A DNA stretch of 64,000 nucleotides from Pedobacter sp. AJM. GTDB taxonomy: Bacteria > Bacteroidota > Bacteroidia > Sphingobacteriales > Sphingobacteriaceae. The stretch is taken from the NCBI RefSeq assembly GCF_002197755.1, contig NZ_NHOT01000003.1:806001-870000 (forward strand), given 5' to 3'. Of the stretch, positions 32,114 to 41,757 are shown in pieces; positions within the stretch are counted from its first letter, which is position 1; each line of letters opens with the position of its first letter. Under the pieces are notes generated by a model. The model was not told where the DNA came from. It ran no database searches and saw nothing but the letters and a program-made list of their open reading frames with translations. Made by a program: the position numbers and the translations under genes.

Positions 32114-33145
32114 TTATATTTCTATATGTACATTATCGGTTAACGGATGCGTGCAGCAGAGCAAAAATTCGTTTTGTTCTAAATCATCTCTTTGTTTGCT
32201 TAATCCGATCATCTTCGCATTACCCGTAACCAATTTTCCTTTACAGGTACTACAATTTCCTGTTTGACAGGAATAAGGCAATTCTATATCTGCATTTAAG
32301 GCGGCATCCAGGATACTTTTTCCCTTGGCTACTTCTAATGTATGAACAGTGCCTTCAAAGGTTAATGAAATTTTCTGTGTGTGCACATCTTCAAAATCCT
32401 TTGGGTCTTTAATCAGTTCAAAGTCTTCTGAAAACACGTTGGTTAAAGTTCCATACTTAATTTGTATGGCATTCTTTACAGACTCTTTCAAACCCGCTGG
32501 TCCACAGATATAGTGTGCACAATGTTCAGGAGTCATTTGTCCGTTTAGAATGAAAAGGGCTTTTTCCTGGTCAATTCGTCCTTGAATCAGATATGGATTC
32601 GCTTCATCAATGACTAATTTAGTATGAAAATGCCTGGTAATCAATCGCTCAGCATACCGGTTTTTTAAGGCTTCAATCTGATCTTTAAAAATGGTCGTTT
32701 CATGATTTCTATTGCCATAATTCAAATGGACAGTAATATGCTCCGTTGAATTCAGAATATGCTTAATAATGGAGATTAAAGGTGTAATCCCACTACCCAC
32801 CCCCCAAAAGTAGACATCAGTCAAATGATCATTTGGGTCAAACACAAAGTCTCCCATCGGGGGCATCACCTCTATGGAATCCCCTACTTTGACCATATCA
32901 TTAATATGATTGGAAACTAAGCCATTTTCGACACGTTTTACCGTGACTTCCAGAAATGAATCTACACCAGGACAAGAAGAAAAAGAATAGGGCCGGATAT
33001 AACGCCTGCCATTAATTCGAAAAATTAAGGTTAAGTATTGCCCAGCTTGATATTTTATTTTCTTTAAGCCGGGTTGCTTAAAGCATAAGGTTACCGTGTC
33101 TTCAGTTTCCTTTCGAATTTCAGCAACCTTTAATGTATAATTCAT
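32114..33145 (-). CDS. FAD/[2Fe-2S] reductase, probable E3 partner of RfbH (C-terminal ferredoxin)
   Basis: 343 residues. The FAD-binding motif RPYS is at 51-54 and the NAD-binding GVGSGITP at 115-122 (ferredoxin-NADP reductase fold). A plant-type [2Fe-2S] domain occupies about 258-343 with ligands C293, C298, C301 and C331. It would pass electrons from NAD(P)H to the RfbH radical dehydrase. The classical E3 (AscD/RfbI), as remembered from family knowledge, has its ferredoxin domain at the N-terminus; this one has the opposite order, like PaaE-type oxygenase reductases. Position at the head of the CDP-sugar genes matches ddhD. Follows fcl without a spacer. Confidence 0.85.
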   Translation of the reverse strand: MNYTLKVAEIRKETEDTVTLCFKQPGLKKIKYQAGQYLTLIFRINGRRYIRPYSFSSCPGVDSFLEVTVKRVENGLVSNHINDMVKVGDSIEVMPPMGDFVFDPNDHLTDVYFWGVGSGITPLISIIKHILNSTEHITVHLNYGNRNHETTIFKDQIEALKNRYAERLITRHFHTKLVIDEANPYLIQGRIDQEKALFILNGQMTPEHCAHYICGPAGLKESVKNAIQIKYGTLTNVFSEDFELIKDPKDFEDVHTQKISLTFEGTVHTLEVAKGKSILDAALNADIELPYSCQTGNCSTCKGKLVTGNAKMIGLSKQRDDLEQNEFLLCCTHPLTDNVHIEI

Positions 33146-34096
33146 TTATTCCAATGTTTTATTCTTGAAATCGGTATAAGCAATTTGCAGGCCATCTTTC
33201 AGCGATGTGGAGAACTTCCATCCTAAGCCATTAAGCTTATCAACATTCATTAATTTTCGTGGTGTACCATCGGGCTTAGTTAAATCATATTCAATCTCAC
33301 CTTCATAGCCAACAACATTTTTAACTTCATTTACCAATTCCGCAATACTCAAATCAGTACCACAACCCACATTCACTAATCCTGGCTCATTATAATGCTG
33401 CATCAAGAAAACACAGGCCTCCGCCAAATCATCAGCAAACAAAAACTCCCGTTTTGGTGTACCAGATCCCCAGATGGTCACGCTGGGTAAATTTTGCTGC
33501 TTAGCTTCATGAAATCTCCTAATCAATGCGGGCAATACGTGTGAATTCTGAGGATGGTAATTGTCATTCAAACCATAAAGATTGGTGGGCATGACCGAGA
33601 TATAATTACATCCATATTGATCCCTGTAAGCATCACACATTTTAATTCCTGCGATCTTCGCAATGGCATAAGGTTCGTTGGTTGGTTCCAATTCACCCGT
33701 TAATAAGTATTCTTCTTTTAATGGCTGTGGTGCCATTTTCGGATAAATACAGGAAGAACCTAAAAACATCAGCTTTTTAACACCGGCTTTTCTGGATGCC
33801 TCAATGATATTGCTTTGAATCATCAGGTTATCATACAAAAATTCTCCACGGTAAGTATTATTGGCGACAATCCCGCCAACCTTGGCAGCGGCTAAAAAAA
33901 CATATTCAGGTTGATTCTTACCAAACCAATCTGAAACGGCCTGCTGATTACGTAAATCTAAGGTTTTGGAATCTGCCACCAGGATATTCTCAAAGCCCTC
34001 GTTTTCCAGTTTCCGTTTGATTGCAGAGCCTACCATGCCTTTATGGCCGGCTATATATATTTTTGAAGACTTATCTTTCAGATATAACTCTGACAT
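33146..34096 (-). CDS. fcl: GDP-L-fucose synthase
   Basis: 316 residues. Epimerase/reductase turning GDP-4-keto-6-deoxymannose into GDP-L-fucose with NADPH. NADP loop [16 protein letters not shown] (15-30), FLGSSCIYP with catalytic Ser/Cys, YAIAK (Tyr-x3-Lys) and [15 protein letters not shown] with the family histidine are all present. Its ATG shares one base with the gmd stop codon (TAATG), indicating coupled translation. Confidence 0.97.
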   Translation of the reverse strand: MSELYLKDKSSKIYIAGHKGMVGSAIKRKLENEGFENILVADSKTLDLRNQQAVSDWFGKNQPEYVFLAAAKVGGIVANNTYRGEFLYDNLMIQSNIIEASRKAGVKKLMFLGSSCIYPKMAPQPLKEEYLLTGELEPTNEPYAIAKIAGIKMCDAYRDQYGCNYISVMPTNLYGLNDNYHPQNSHVLPALIRRFHEAKQQNLPSVTIWGSGTPKREFLFADDLAEACVFLMQHYNEPGLVNVGCGTDLSIAELVNEVKNVVGYEGEIEYDLTKPDGTPRKLMNVDKLNGLGWKFSTSLKDGLQIAYTDFKNKTLE

Positions 34097-35223
34097 TATT
34101 CGTATTGATTTTTAATGGTATAGCCATGAGATTTTAAAAGTGTTTCTTTTCTGAAATGATCCACATCTGTAGCCACCATTTCCTTAACTAGAGCCGCCAA
34201 ATCATATTTTGGTTCCCAGCCTAATTTTGTTTTGGATTTAGTTGGATCACCGATTAATAAATCAACCTCAGTAGGACGGAAATAGGAAGGGTCTACACCT
34301 ACCACTTCGGTACCGATCGCCACCTGGAATTCAGGATTGGCACAAGCACTTACAAAGCCTTTTTCTGCTATACCTTCACCTTTAAAATCAATGGTGATTC
34401 CCACTTCAGCAAATGCCATCCGCACAAATTCACGAACCTTAGTCGTTACCCCTGTCGCAATAACATAATCCTCAGGTGCATCTTGTTGTAAAATTCGCCA
34501 CATCGCTTCTACATAGTCTTTTGCATGCCCCCAGTCTCGTTCCGCTTCAAGATTTCCTAAAAATAATTTGTCTTGTAAACCTTGTGCTATTTTGGCTACG
34601 GCACGTGTGATTTTCCGGGTTACAAAAGTTTCCCCTCTTAATGGGCTTTCATGGTTAAATAAGATTCCGTTACAGGCAAACATATTATAAGCCTCACGGT
34701 AATTCTTGGTGATCCAAAACCCGTAAATCTTGGCTACACCATATGGCGAACGCGGATAAAACGGTGAATTTTCATCATAAAAACCTTTATCATTCTTATT
34801 TTCCGGCATGCCTCCATATAATTCAGAAGTAGATGCTTGGTAAATTCTGGTCTTTTTTTCTAAGCCTAATATCCTTACGGCTTCCAGAATACGTAAAGTT
34901 CCGATACCATCTACATTGGCTACGTATTCAGGCGAATCGAAAGATACCTTAACATGACTCATTGCACCTAAATTATAAATTTCATCAGGTTGAATTTCTT
35001 GAACAATTCTAATTAAATTAGTTGAATCTGTTAAATCACCATAATGCAATTTAAAGCGTAAGTTTTCATCATGTGGATCTTGGTAAAGATGGTCTATTCG
35101 ATCTGTATTAAAAAGAGAACTTCTTCTTTTAATTCCGTGAACCATATATCCTTTTTCCAATAACAATTCGGCCAAATAGGCCCCATCCTGTCCAGTTATT
35201 CCAGTAATTAATGCAACTTTCAT
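34096..35223 (-). CDS. gmd: GDP-mannose 4,6-dehydratase
   Basis: 375 residues. Converts GDP-mannose to GDP-4-keto-6-deoxymannose for fcl. Motifs: [16 protein letters not shown] (6-21), [21 protein letters not shown] and YGVAK for catalysis, [15 protein letters not shown] and FRPTEVD. Overlaps fcl by one base. One of three Gmd-like proteins in the window; compared with the copy at 62270-63406 it has a short insertion after STSELYG and a different stretch before the nucleotide-binding end. Confidence 0.96.
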   Translation of the reverse strand: MKVALITGITGQDGAYLAELLLEKGYMVHGIKRRSSLFNTDRIDHLYQDPHDENLRFKLHYGDLTDSTNLIRIVQEIQPDEIYNLGAMSHVKVSFDSPEYVANVDGIGTLRILEAVRILGLEKKTRIYQASTSELYGGMPENKNDKGFYDENSPFYPRSPYGVAKIYGFWITKNYREAYNMFACNGILFNHESPLRGETFVTRKITRAVAKIAQGLQDKLFLGNLEAERDWGHAKDYVEAMWRILQQDAPEDYVIATGVTTKVREFVRMAFAEVGITIDFKGEGIAEKGFVSACANPEFQVAIGTEVVGVDPSYFRPTEVDLLIGDPTKSKTKLGWEPKYDLAALVKEMVATDVDHFRKETLLKSHGYTIKNQYE

Positions 35224-35241
35224 TTTATTCTATCAATATTT

Positions 35242-37602
35242 TTAAATTTTATTAAATATTTTATCGAAAATATTTTGCTTTTCCTTTTTATCCTCTCCAT
35301 AGTTCCCATAACCATAACCATAACCATAGCTTTTACTATTAATATCATTTACTACAATGCCTAAATGCTTCATTCTTTTTGAACGATATAACTCTTCAAC
35401 GATCTTTAGCTGATCTTTTTTGGTTACGTTTTGGCGTACTAAATATAATGTTATATCAGCATAATTAGCCAGAAGTTGTGCATCAGTTATAATTCCAACA
35501 GGTGGAGTATCGAGAATAATATAATCGAACTGTTTCTTGAGCTCTAACATTAAATTGGGCATTTGTTCACTCATTAAGGTTTCAGCAGGATTTGGTGGCA
35601 AAGGGCCTGAAGAAATAATGAACATATTATTATTAAGAGATAAAGGCTTAATAATGTTTTCAATTTTAATCTCAGGATTGATAGTATAACTACTGTAACC
35701 AATACCATTGTCGACACCTAATTTAGATGATAAGCCAGGTTTGCGTAAATCAAGTTCCATTAATAGTACCTTTTTACCCGATAGTGCCAGTACATTGGCT
35801 AAATTAATCGCTGTAAATGACTTACCTTCTCCACTCATACTGGACGTCAATAAAATTACTTTCTCTCCTTCATTTTTAAGATAAAAAGATAAATTGGTGC
35901 GTAATGCCCTAAATTGTTCTGAAATGGCAGATCGAGAACTATTGGCCACAATCATGTTGTCATTACTTAGATTATGATTAATTTCTCCTACTATTGGAAC
36001 ATTGGTATGATTAGCAATATCTTCTTTAGTAGCAACGGTTGTTTTCAGAGCATTTAGTATAAAAATTATAGCTGCCGGCAACACAAAACCAATGAATAAA
36101 CCAGCCAAAATAATTACATTGGTTTTAGGACTTATAGGAGCGAATTGTGCCTTTGGTGGATCAATTACTTTAGCAACGGACATATTAGCTGTTTTGGAAA
36201 TAGCAGTTTCCTCTGCTTTCTGCATCAAAAATATATATAACTCTTGTTTAATATCTCGATTTCGAGCCAATTTTAGGTAATTTTTTTCCACCTCTGGCAC
36301 TCCTGAAATTTCTCCTTGAGCTTTATTTAATTGGTTCCGAAGTTGGTTTCGTGTTAATATATAACTATTTTTAGTGCTTTCGATATTATCTAAAATTCCT
36401 TTTCTTAAACCTGCAATTTGATTATCAATATTTTGAATGAATGGACTTTCTTCTGTCACACTTAATAATTGTTTCTCACGCTCAATAAGTAAGGCATTGT
36501 ACTGACCCATTAAAGCTGAGAAAGCCATATCTTGTGGGAAAAGCGAAGTGGGAAAAATCTTTTTATTTTTGGACTCATCTTTCATATAAGCCTCTAAATC
36601 ATTAATGACTGTAACTTTTGTTTCAGCATTAGCCAAATCTGAAGCAAATTCACTAGTATTTTTAACAAGCGCTTTGCCTTGTTCACTCATATCTGCGAGT
36701 TTATTTCTTTGTTTAAAAGATTCGACTTTATTTTCAACATCACCCAATTCAGAAGCGATTAGAGATAAGCGCTCTTTGATGAACTTACCCGTACTATCAG
36801 CAATCGCATTTTTATCGGTTAAATTTGCTTTGATATACTGGTTAATCAAAGTGTTTAAAATATCTTCCCCCTTTTGTGGTATTGGATATGATAAACCCAA
36901 GTCAATAATGGAAACTTGCTTATTAGAGACCGCGACCGAAAGCTGATTCATCAGGCTGGCCACCCTGTCATCAATAGAGCTAATTACTATCGAATAATCA
37001 ATATCATTTGAAGAAATAGTGGATATTTTGTCAATTTTAATTTTACCAATTCCTTTTATAAGAAAGGTTTGTCCCCATTTAACCATTCCTTTGAAACCAT
37101 CACTTTTAACATCAAGTTGATCATTAGTACCAATTTTAATATTAATCTTACTTGGTCTAAGGGTATCCAATACGCTAACTAATGTCAATTTAAAAGGTGT
37201 ATTGTACAACTCTCTACTGACCAAATTTATCTTTTTATAATAGACAATATTGAGCTGCATTTTCCTTACCACTTGTTCCATTAAGAAACGAGTGGTTAAA
37301 ATTTCTGCTTCATTATCCACAGAATTATGACCACCCATAAGGCCACCCAAATCCATTAATGCACTTGCTTGCTTACCTATACCTCCGCCTTTTTGATCAT
37401 CATTTACTAATACCCTAGCATTGATTTGGTAAGTTGGTGCGGTATATTTCAAGTATAAAAAAGCAACCAATAAGCAAACTGAAGCACTAATAACAAACCA
37501 GTGCCATTTTACTAAAAATTGATTTAGTATTTTCTTTAAATCTATTGTTTCTTCCTCTTCTGTATGATTGTTTTCCATATTAATTCCTGGCAGATTATTC
37601 AT
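35242..37602 (-). CDS. Wzc-like chain-length regulator and tyrosine autokinase
   Basis: 786 residues, inner membrane. Wzz domain with a first membrane helix at about 33-50, a long periplasmic coiled-coil region and a second helix at about 495-520. The cytoplasmic BY-kinase domain has Walker A SMSGEGKS (588-595), Walker A' LMELDLRKPG (near 614) and Walker B ILDTPP (near 696). A C-terminal tyrosine cluster (Y759, 761, 763, 765, 768), encoded by a 6-bp repeat, is the expected autophosphorylation site. It controls polymer length and export with the Wza-like lipoprotein 10 bases upstream. Confidence 0.94.
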   Translation of the reverse strand: MNNLPGINMENNHTEEEETIDLKKILNQFLVKWHWFVISASVCLLVAFLYLKYTAPTYQINARVLVNDDQKGGGIGKQASALMDLGGLMGGHNSVDNEAEILTTRFLMEQVVRKMQLNIVYYKKINLVSRELYNTPFKLTLVSVLDTLRPSKINIKIGTNDQLDVKSDGFKGMVKWGQTFLIKGIGKIKIDKISTISSNDIDYSIVISSIDDRVASLMNQLSVAVSNKQVSIIDLGLSYPIPQKGEDILNTLINQYIKANLTDKNAIADSTGKFIKERLSLIASELGDVENKVESFKQRNKLADMSEQGKALVKNTSEFASDLANAETKVTVINDLEAYMKDESKNKKIFPTSLFPQDMAFSALMGQYNALLIEREKQLLSVTEESPFIQNIDNQIAGLRKGILDNIESTKNSYILTRNQLRNQLNKAQGEISGVPEVEKNYLKLARNRDIKQELYIFLMQKAEETAISKTANMSVAKVIDPPKAQFAPISPKTNVIILAGLFIGFVLPAAIIFILNALKTTVATKEDIANHTNVPIVGEINHNLSNDNMIVANSSRSAISEQFRALRTNLSFYLKNEGEKVILLTSSMSGEGKSFTAINLANVLALSGKKVLLMELDLRKPGLSSKLGVDNGIGYSSYTINPEIKIENIIKPLSLNNNMFIISSGPLPPNPAETLMSEQMPNLMLELKKQFDYIILDTPPVGIITDAQLLANYADITLYLVRQNVTKKDQLKIVEELYRSKRMKHLGIVVNDINSKSYGYGYGYGNYGEDKKEKQNIFDKIFNKI
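35306..35329. repeat. CCATAA hexamer repeat in the Wzc tail
   Basis: Three perfect CCATAA units (35306-35323) and a fourth ending in G (35324-35329) lie inside the wzc reading frame, encoding alternating Tyr-Gly. Slippage by whole units would keep the frame and change the number of phosphorylatable tyrosines. Confidence 0.8.
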
Positions 37603-37612
37603 AATGCTAATA

Positions 37613-38425
37613 TTATCTTAAACTTGTAATAGCTACAACAATAACAGACAAAACAGATGCAATTACGCTAATAGTTTGGACTTGTGCAGAATTCGATGCA
37701 GAAACCTTTCGCTTATTTGGTTCAACATATACTACATCATTTTGTCTTAAATAATAATATGGACTATCAAATATTTTAGAAGAATTTAAATTTAATCGAG
37801 CAAACTCTTTTTTACCATTATTATCTCTGACAATTAAAACGTTTTCCCTTCTTCCATATATTGTTAAATCTCCAGCCAAACTCAATGCATCTAAAACTGT
37901 TACCTTTTCGTTAGGTAAGGTATAGGCCGAAGGGGTATTTACTTCTCCTAACACGCTAACCTTGAAATTAGCAAATCTTAACTGAACATTTGGTTCTTTA
38001 TAGACTGAAGCAGCTTTTTCACGAATTAATTCTCTAGCTTCATATGTTGTTAAACCTGCGACTTTGACTTTACCAATAAGTGAAAGCTCAACATCTCCAT
38101 TTCTATCTACTAAAAAACCTGATACTTGCTGAGCCGCTACAGCTGTACTAGCTCCGCCTCCTAAGACAGTATTGGATGCTGCTTGATTAACGATAGCTCC
38201 ACTTTGAGGATTCAACGTAAAAATGTTTATACTTAGAATGTCATCTGACTGAATAATAGGCTCCGTAAACTTTGTGGCATTCTCAAGTTGAGCTTTATCT
38301 ATCGTTTGAATATCCTGGAAATAGGCGATTTTTTTATTACTTATACAAGATGGTAATATTGTCGATGTTAATAGAAGTAACAAGCAATAAATGCTGTTTC
38401 TTTTCAAGAAAATAATTTTATTCAT
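37613..38425 (-). CDS. Wza-like polysaccharide export lipoprotein
   Basis: 270 residues. Lipoprotein signal peptide with a lipobox ending at C27 (ILPSC), then the polysaccharide export (Poly_export) domain and one SLBB domain (VLGEVNTPSAYTLPNEKVTV), and a C-terminal hydrophobic helix of about 20 residues, as in outer-membrane Wza-type exporters of Bacteroidota. Shorter than E. coli Wza (about 380), which is normal for this group. First gene of the locus A operon, 41 bases downstream of a good promoter -7 box. Confidence 0.92.
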   Translation of the reverse strand: MNKIIFLKRNSIYCLLLLLTSTILPSCISNKKIAYFQDIQTIDKAQLENATKFTEPIIQSDDILSINIFTLNPQSGAIVNQAASNTVLGGGASTAVAAQQVSGFLVDRNGDVELSLIGKVKVAGLTTYEARELIREKAASVYKEPNVQLRFANFKVSVLGEVNTPSAYTLPNEKVTVLDALSLAGDLTIYGRRENVLIVRDNNGKKEFARLNLNSSKIFDSPYYYLRQNDVVYVEPNKRKVSASNSAQVQTISVIASVLSVIVVAITSLR

Positions 38426-38465
38426 AGGTAATTTATCTGTTCAAAAGAACATTTTATCAATTTTG

Positions 38466-38495
38466 CAAACTTAATCATTTTAATGCAATATCAAA
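38466..38495 (-). promoter_or_regulatory. Promoter of the locus A operon
   Basis: On the minus strand TTTG (38492-38495) is followed after 18 bp by TAAGTTTG (38466-38473). Both elements match the Bacteroidota consensus exactly. It lies between the Wzi-like gene and the Wza-like gene and would drive the 20-plus genes down to the terminator at 12711-12740. Confidence 0.82.
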
Positions 38496-38557
38496 TAGAT
38501 GGATTTGTTTGATAGGTGCTTTTCAATTCATTTAATATGTAGATTAATAACTAATCA

Positions 38558-40285
38558 TTATTGAAATAGATACACCAAGCCAACTTTGGCATGCAAATTA
38601 TTCACATCTTGTTTGTTCCAGTTCCAAAAATCACCATCTGGCTTCGCTTGCCATTGATATTGATAGTTTAGTGATCGAATATAAGTCAATTGACCATTCA
38701 ATATGAAATTCTTATAATTCCAGCTTACATTACCTCCAAGAGAAAGGTCAATCCAATGCCTGTTGATATATTGATTTTTATCAGCTGATGCATATGCAAA
38801 GCGGTAAAAAAGGTCATTATTATTAACTTGTCTCTCCAACTGAATTCCAATTCTTTTTAGCCCTTTAACCCAACTTAAATCAAGTGTTTGTAAATTACTT
38901 CCTGGTCCAATACCAGCACCCAATACCTGGCCTTTATTCGTATAACCATCTAATACCTGATAATGACTGTACCAGGTCTCGCTTGCCCTGGTTTCTCTTG
39001 TAGCTGGCTTTTCTAACTGTGTCAGTTCGACACCAACCTGAATAAATTCATCTGCGCTTCGCACCGGAATTAATTTTCGAAAACCTACCACATAAGCCCG
39101 GGTATGTTCCGGTTCTACAATTGCATCACGCAAATCATTAGAATGATCATTCCGTCCATATTCAAAATAAACTTCTGCCTTACTCTCTGGAAGTATATAC
39201 CTGGCAAAAAAAGAGATATATTGATCTTTTTCTGCAGCATCAGCAGCATTATTACCATCGGCCTCATTAAATGATGCTTTTTCTATGGCGCCAAAAATTG
39301 GAAAATAATTACTAAAGCCAGTGCCCATGCTTGATCTATTCACGACGAAAGTGCGTGCAAGGCCCAAAAACAATTGAGGAACCCACTTAGGCTGATAGGT
39401 TGCTGTTATACCAGATATGTAACGCCAATCATATGGCTTTTGAACCAATTCATTTCTGATCGCTTGCGGAACAGTCGGATCACGATTTAAAGTGAAACCG
39501 GATTGCTCCAAGCGTCCACCAATAATTTGTGCTTCAAAAGAACCAATATAAGTTTTCACGGGTCTGGTGGTATTTAAAGTTAGGTGTCTAAATCCAGACG
39601 CATTGTTCGTCATCAACAAAGAGTTTCGTACGCCAGGTCCCCACCATAAATTTTCATTGGAGAAGCCTGCTGACACTGGACCAACATTCAAGCGGATACT
39701 GCTTTGTCCTAAACTCATTTTGGAATAAGCTTTATTACCCATCCGGTCAGGTAGATCAATTTTATTATAGTATGTGGCGGTAACAGGCGTATTCCAATAG
39801 ACGCCATTTGGCGCATCAGCCAAACGTTGAAATTTCAGATTCTGTGCATATACATATTCTGGCCGGAACTGAATACTTAAGGGGCCGATCTTGGCATAAA
39901 TGCCTGCGGAGATTTGCGTTTCATAACCTTTGGCCTGTACCATGGAACCATCATTCATGCCATAGGGATGATGGGAATTGACTTGTTGCTGCCAGGCTAA
40001 GGGCAAGGCATAAATCTGGGTTTTGAATTTGGGATTGCTATACAGTAGCTTCCTGAAATGAAGTAAAGAGTAGCTGCTGTCCGGATCCAATGCCAGGTCA
40101 TTCCGGTCTGACATAAACATTGGCCTGATCATATAAGAACTATTGGAGCTGTCTTTACCCAGCAATTGCTGCCTTCTGTAGGCATCTTCCACATTTTCCA
40201 ATAAACCTACTGGTAAAGTCTGTGCAGATACCCAGCTACTCAGAAAAATCAGCAATAAAAAGGGATAGAATATCCGCATAGTCAT
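38558..40285 (-). CDS. Wzi-like capsule assembly outer-membrane protein
   Basis: 575 residues with a signal peptide (MRIFYPFLLLIFLSSWVSAQ after the first two residues). The rest alternates polar and hydrophobic residues as in a beta barrel and ends in an aromatic residue (LVYLFQ), typical of outer-membrane proteins. The region SMSLGQSSIRLNVGPVSAGF and GFSNENLWWGPGVRNSLLM is typical of the capsule assembly Wzi family, which anchors polymer at the surface. It has its own promoter-like box (40321-40328) and stands just upstream of the locus A operon. Confidence 0.88.
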   Translation of the reverse strand: MTMRIFYPFLLLIFLSSWVSAQTLPVGLLENVEDAYRRQQLLGKDSSNSSYMIRPMFMSDRNDLALDPDSSYSLLHFRKLLYSNPKFKTQIYALPLAWQQQVNSHHPYGMNDGSMVQAKGYETQISAGIYAKIGPLSIQFRPEYVYAQNLKFQRLADAPNGVYWNTPVTATYYNKIDLPDRMGNKAYSKMSLGQSSIRLNVGPVSAGFSNENLWWGPGVRNSLLMTNNASGFRHLTLNTTRPVKTYIGSFEAQIIGGRLEQSGFTLNRDPTVPQAIRNELVQKPYDWRYISGITATYQPKWVPQLFLGLARTFVVNRSSMGTGFSNYFPIFGAIEKASFNEADGNNAADAAEKDQYISFFARYILPESKAEVYFEYGRNDHSNDLRDAIVEPEHTRAYVVGFRKLIPVRSADEFIQVGVELTQLEKPATRETRASETWYSHYQVLDGYTNKGQVLGAGIGPGSNLQTLDLSWVKGLKRIGIQLERQVNNNDLFYRFAYASADKNQYINRHWIDLSLGGNVSWNYKNFILNGQLTYIRSLNYQYQWQAKPDGDFWNWNKQDVNNLHAKVGLVYLFQ

Positions 40286-40320
40286 GATATGGTTTTGTTA
40301 CAAGAACGCTAAAATGCTCG

Positions 40321-40328
40321 CAAAGGTA
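40321..40328 (-). promoter_or_regulatory. Promoter -7 box of the Wzi-like gene
   Basis: The minus strand reads TACCTTTG, the same -7 box as the rRNA promoters, 36 bases before the ATG at 40285. The -33 region has only a TTTC about 20 bp upstream. Confidence 0.6.
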
Positions 40329-40504
40329 TGTAAAGTTTAGCCGGATGAGAAATTTTTTACCAGTTTGTCACTTTTACAACTTTGACAGCTAAGTCGTTTT
40401 ATTCGTTTTAGCGTTAAAAAAATTGATGGAATCTGAGTTTTTAACCGATTAAATCCGTTTATTTGAGAATTAAAATTTCGCTGACGCTTTAACCGGAAAA
40501 CCCC

Positions 40505-41257
40505 TTGAATATCCCCATTGCCATGCTCCATCATGTAGCAGAACAGCCTCACCCGAGTTTGCAGACCTGGTGTATCAGTCATGGTAAGTTCCTGGAATTT
40601 TTAAACTGCATTGAAGAACAGCAATTGCAAACCACCACCTTTCATGAAATCGTCAGCCAGAAATTCACCGCAAAAGACTTAAAAAACCGGATCATCATCA
40701 CCTTTGATGATTGTGCAGCCGAGCTTTTTGAATTTGCCATCCCTGAATTGCTGAAACGCGGCATGAAAGCGGTGTTTTATATGCCTTCCAATCATATTGA
40801 CGGTGAAAACACCTGGGATATTGAAGAATTTGCCATGAGCAGTGTAAAGCTCATGAATCTTGATCAACTCCGGCATTTATTGGCACTCGGCATGGAAATA
40901 GGGAGCCACGGCGAAAACCACATCCGGCTGAACAAGGTAAGTGAAGCAACGGCTTACCAGGATATTGCCGGTTCGAAACAAAACCTGGAAACTTTACTGC
41001 AGTCCCCGGTCTATTCCTTCGCCTATCCATACGGCAAAATCCCGGCGAAACATCAAAAAATGCTGGTAAAGGCCGGGTATACTTTTGGCTTATCCATTTA
41101 TACTTCGGTGGAAACGCGATATACGCTCCGGAGATTTGCCATTAATGAGACGGATGACTGGAAAATCATCACGATGAAACTCGGCAAAAGATACCGCCTC
41201 ATGCGGGCCTTATATGACCCCATTTTATTATTGAAAAACCGCGTAGTGAAGGATTAA
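40505..41257 (+). CDS. NodB-like polysaccharide deacetylase
   Basis: 250 residues of the carbohydrate esterase 4 family, removing N-acetyl groups from polysaccharides. It has the motif 1 Asp-Asp in ITFDDC (D68, D69), the metal histidines in SHGENH (H135, H139) and FAYPYGK. The chosen start is TTG (40505): an in-frame stop at 40490-40492 limits the N-terminus and the next ATG (40523) would cut the first beta strand IPIAMLHHV. No signal peptide is seen, so it may act in the cytoplasm or on a lipid-linked intermediate. Divergent from the Wzi-like gene. Confidence 0.85.
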   Translation: MNIPIAMLHHVAEQPHPSLQTWCISHGKFLEFLNCIEEQQLQTTTFHEIVSQKFTAKDLKNRIIITFDDCAAELFEFAIPELLKRGMKAVFYMPSNHIDGENTWDIEEFAMSSVKLMNLDQLRHLLALGMEIGSHGENHIRLNKVSEATAYQDIAGSKQNLETLLQSPVYSFAYPYGKIPAKHQKMLVKAGYTFGLSIYTSVETRYTLRRFAINETDDWKIITMKLGKRYRLMRALYDPILLLKNRVVKD

Positions 41258-41757
41258 GGCATCAGTCATGCCTGTCAGCCAGCTAAAACAGTGATAACAT
41301 GCTTGTTTTGAATTAGGCTGCTCCGGAATGACAGCAGGTGGGTTATCTCCTTTAAATAGGTAATCCATGTACCTGACAAAATGCTTTTCCTAAATTAATC
41401 TCGGTAATCCCTTAACCCCAAAAGTTGATACCATCATTATTCACGAAGATTTGTCAGGTGAGCTTGCCGAAAAACAGTTAAGTGTTTTTTTATCAATCTT
41501 CCGATAACAGCAGCGCCAAATCGTAACGAGAAGATATGCGATCAATTGAAAGCCATCTTCGTGCGCAAACCCAAACGGATAGTAAATTGAAAGATTGTGG
41601 CGACTAAAAGGGATAGCAGACAGGAATTCGTTAATCTAACCCCATCATTTATTATGAAAGCCCTATCAGGTACTGATGGGGCTTTCATATTTATATACTT
41701 TAGAATGTTAACTATAGCAGTATACGTTAAACACTTGCAGGGCAAGCCCCGAGCTAT
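41258..41757. other. Intergenic region without a clear gene
   Basis: About 500 bases between convergent genes. Short open stretches on both strands have no recognisable protein; one on the plus strand ending at about 41510 is open for 37 codons without a start. A 16-bp hairpin at 41654-41688 is the only distinct element. Confidence 0.5.
41654..41688. other. Long hairpin (16-bp stem, 3-base loop)
   Basis: ATGAAAGCCCTATCAG (41654-41669) pairs with CTGATGGGGCTTTCAT (41673-41688), with one G-U pair on the plus strand and a GTA loop. No T-run of note follows on either strand, so it is not a typical rho-independent terminator, though it lies 70 bases past the lysozyme stop codon. Confidence 0.6.

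Noticed and set aside
41400..41620. Possible recombinase or transposase remnant
   Set aside because: A 37-codon open stretch loosely suggested one, but no catalytic motif or inverted repeat could be shown.
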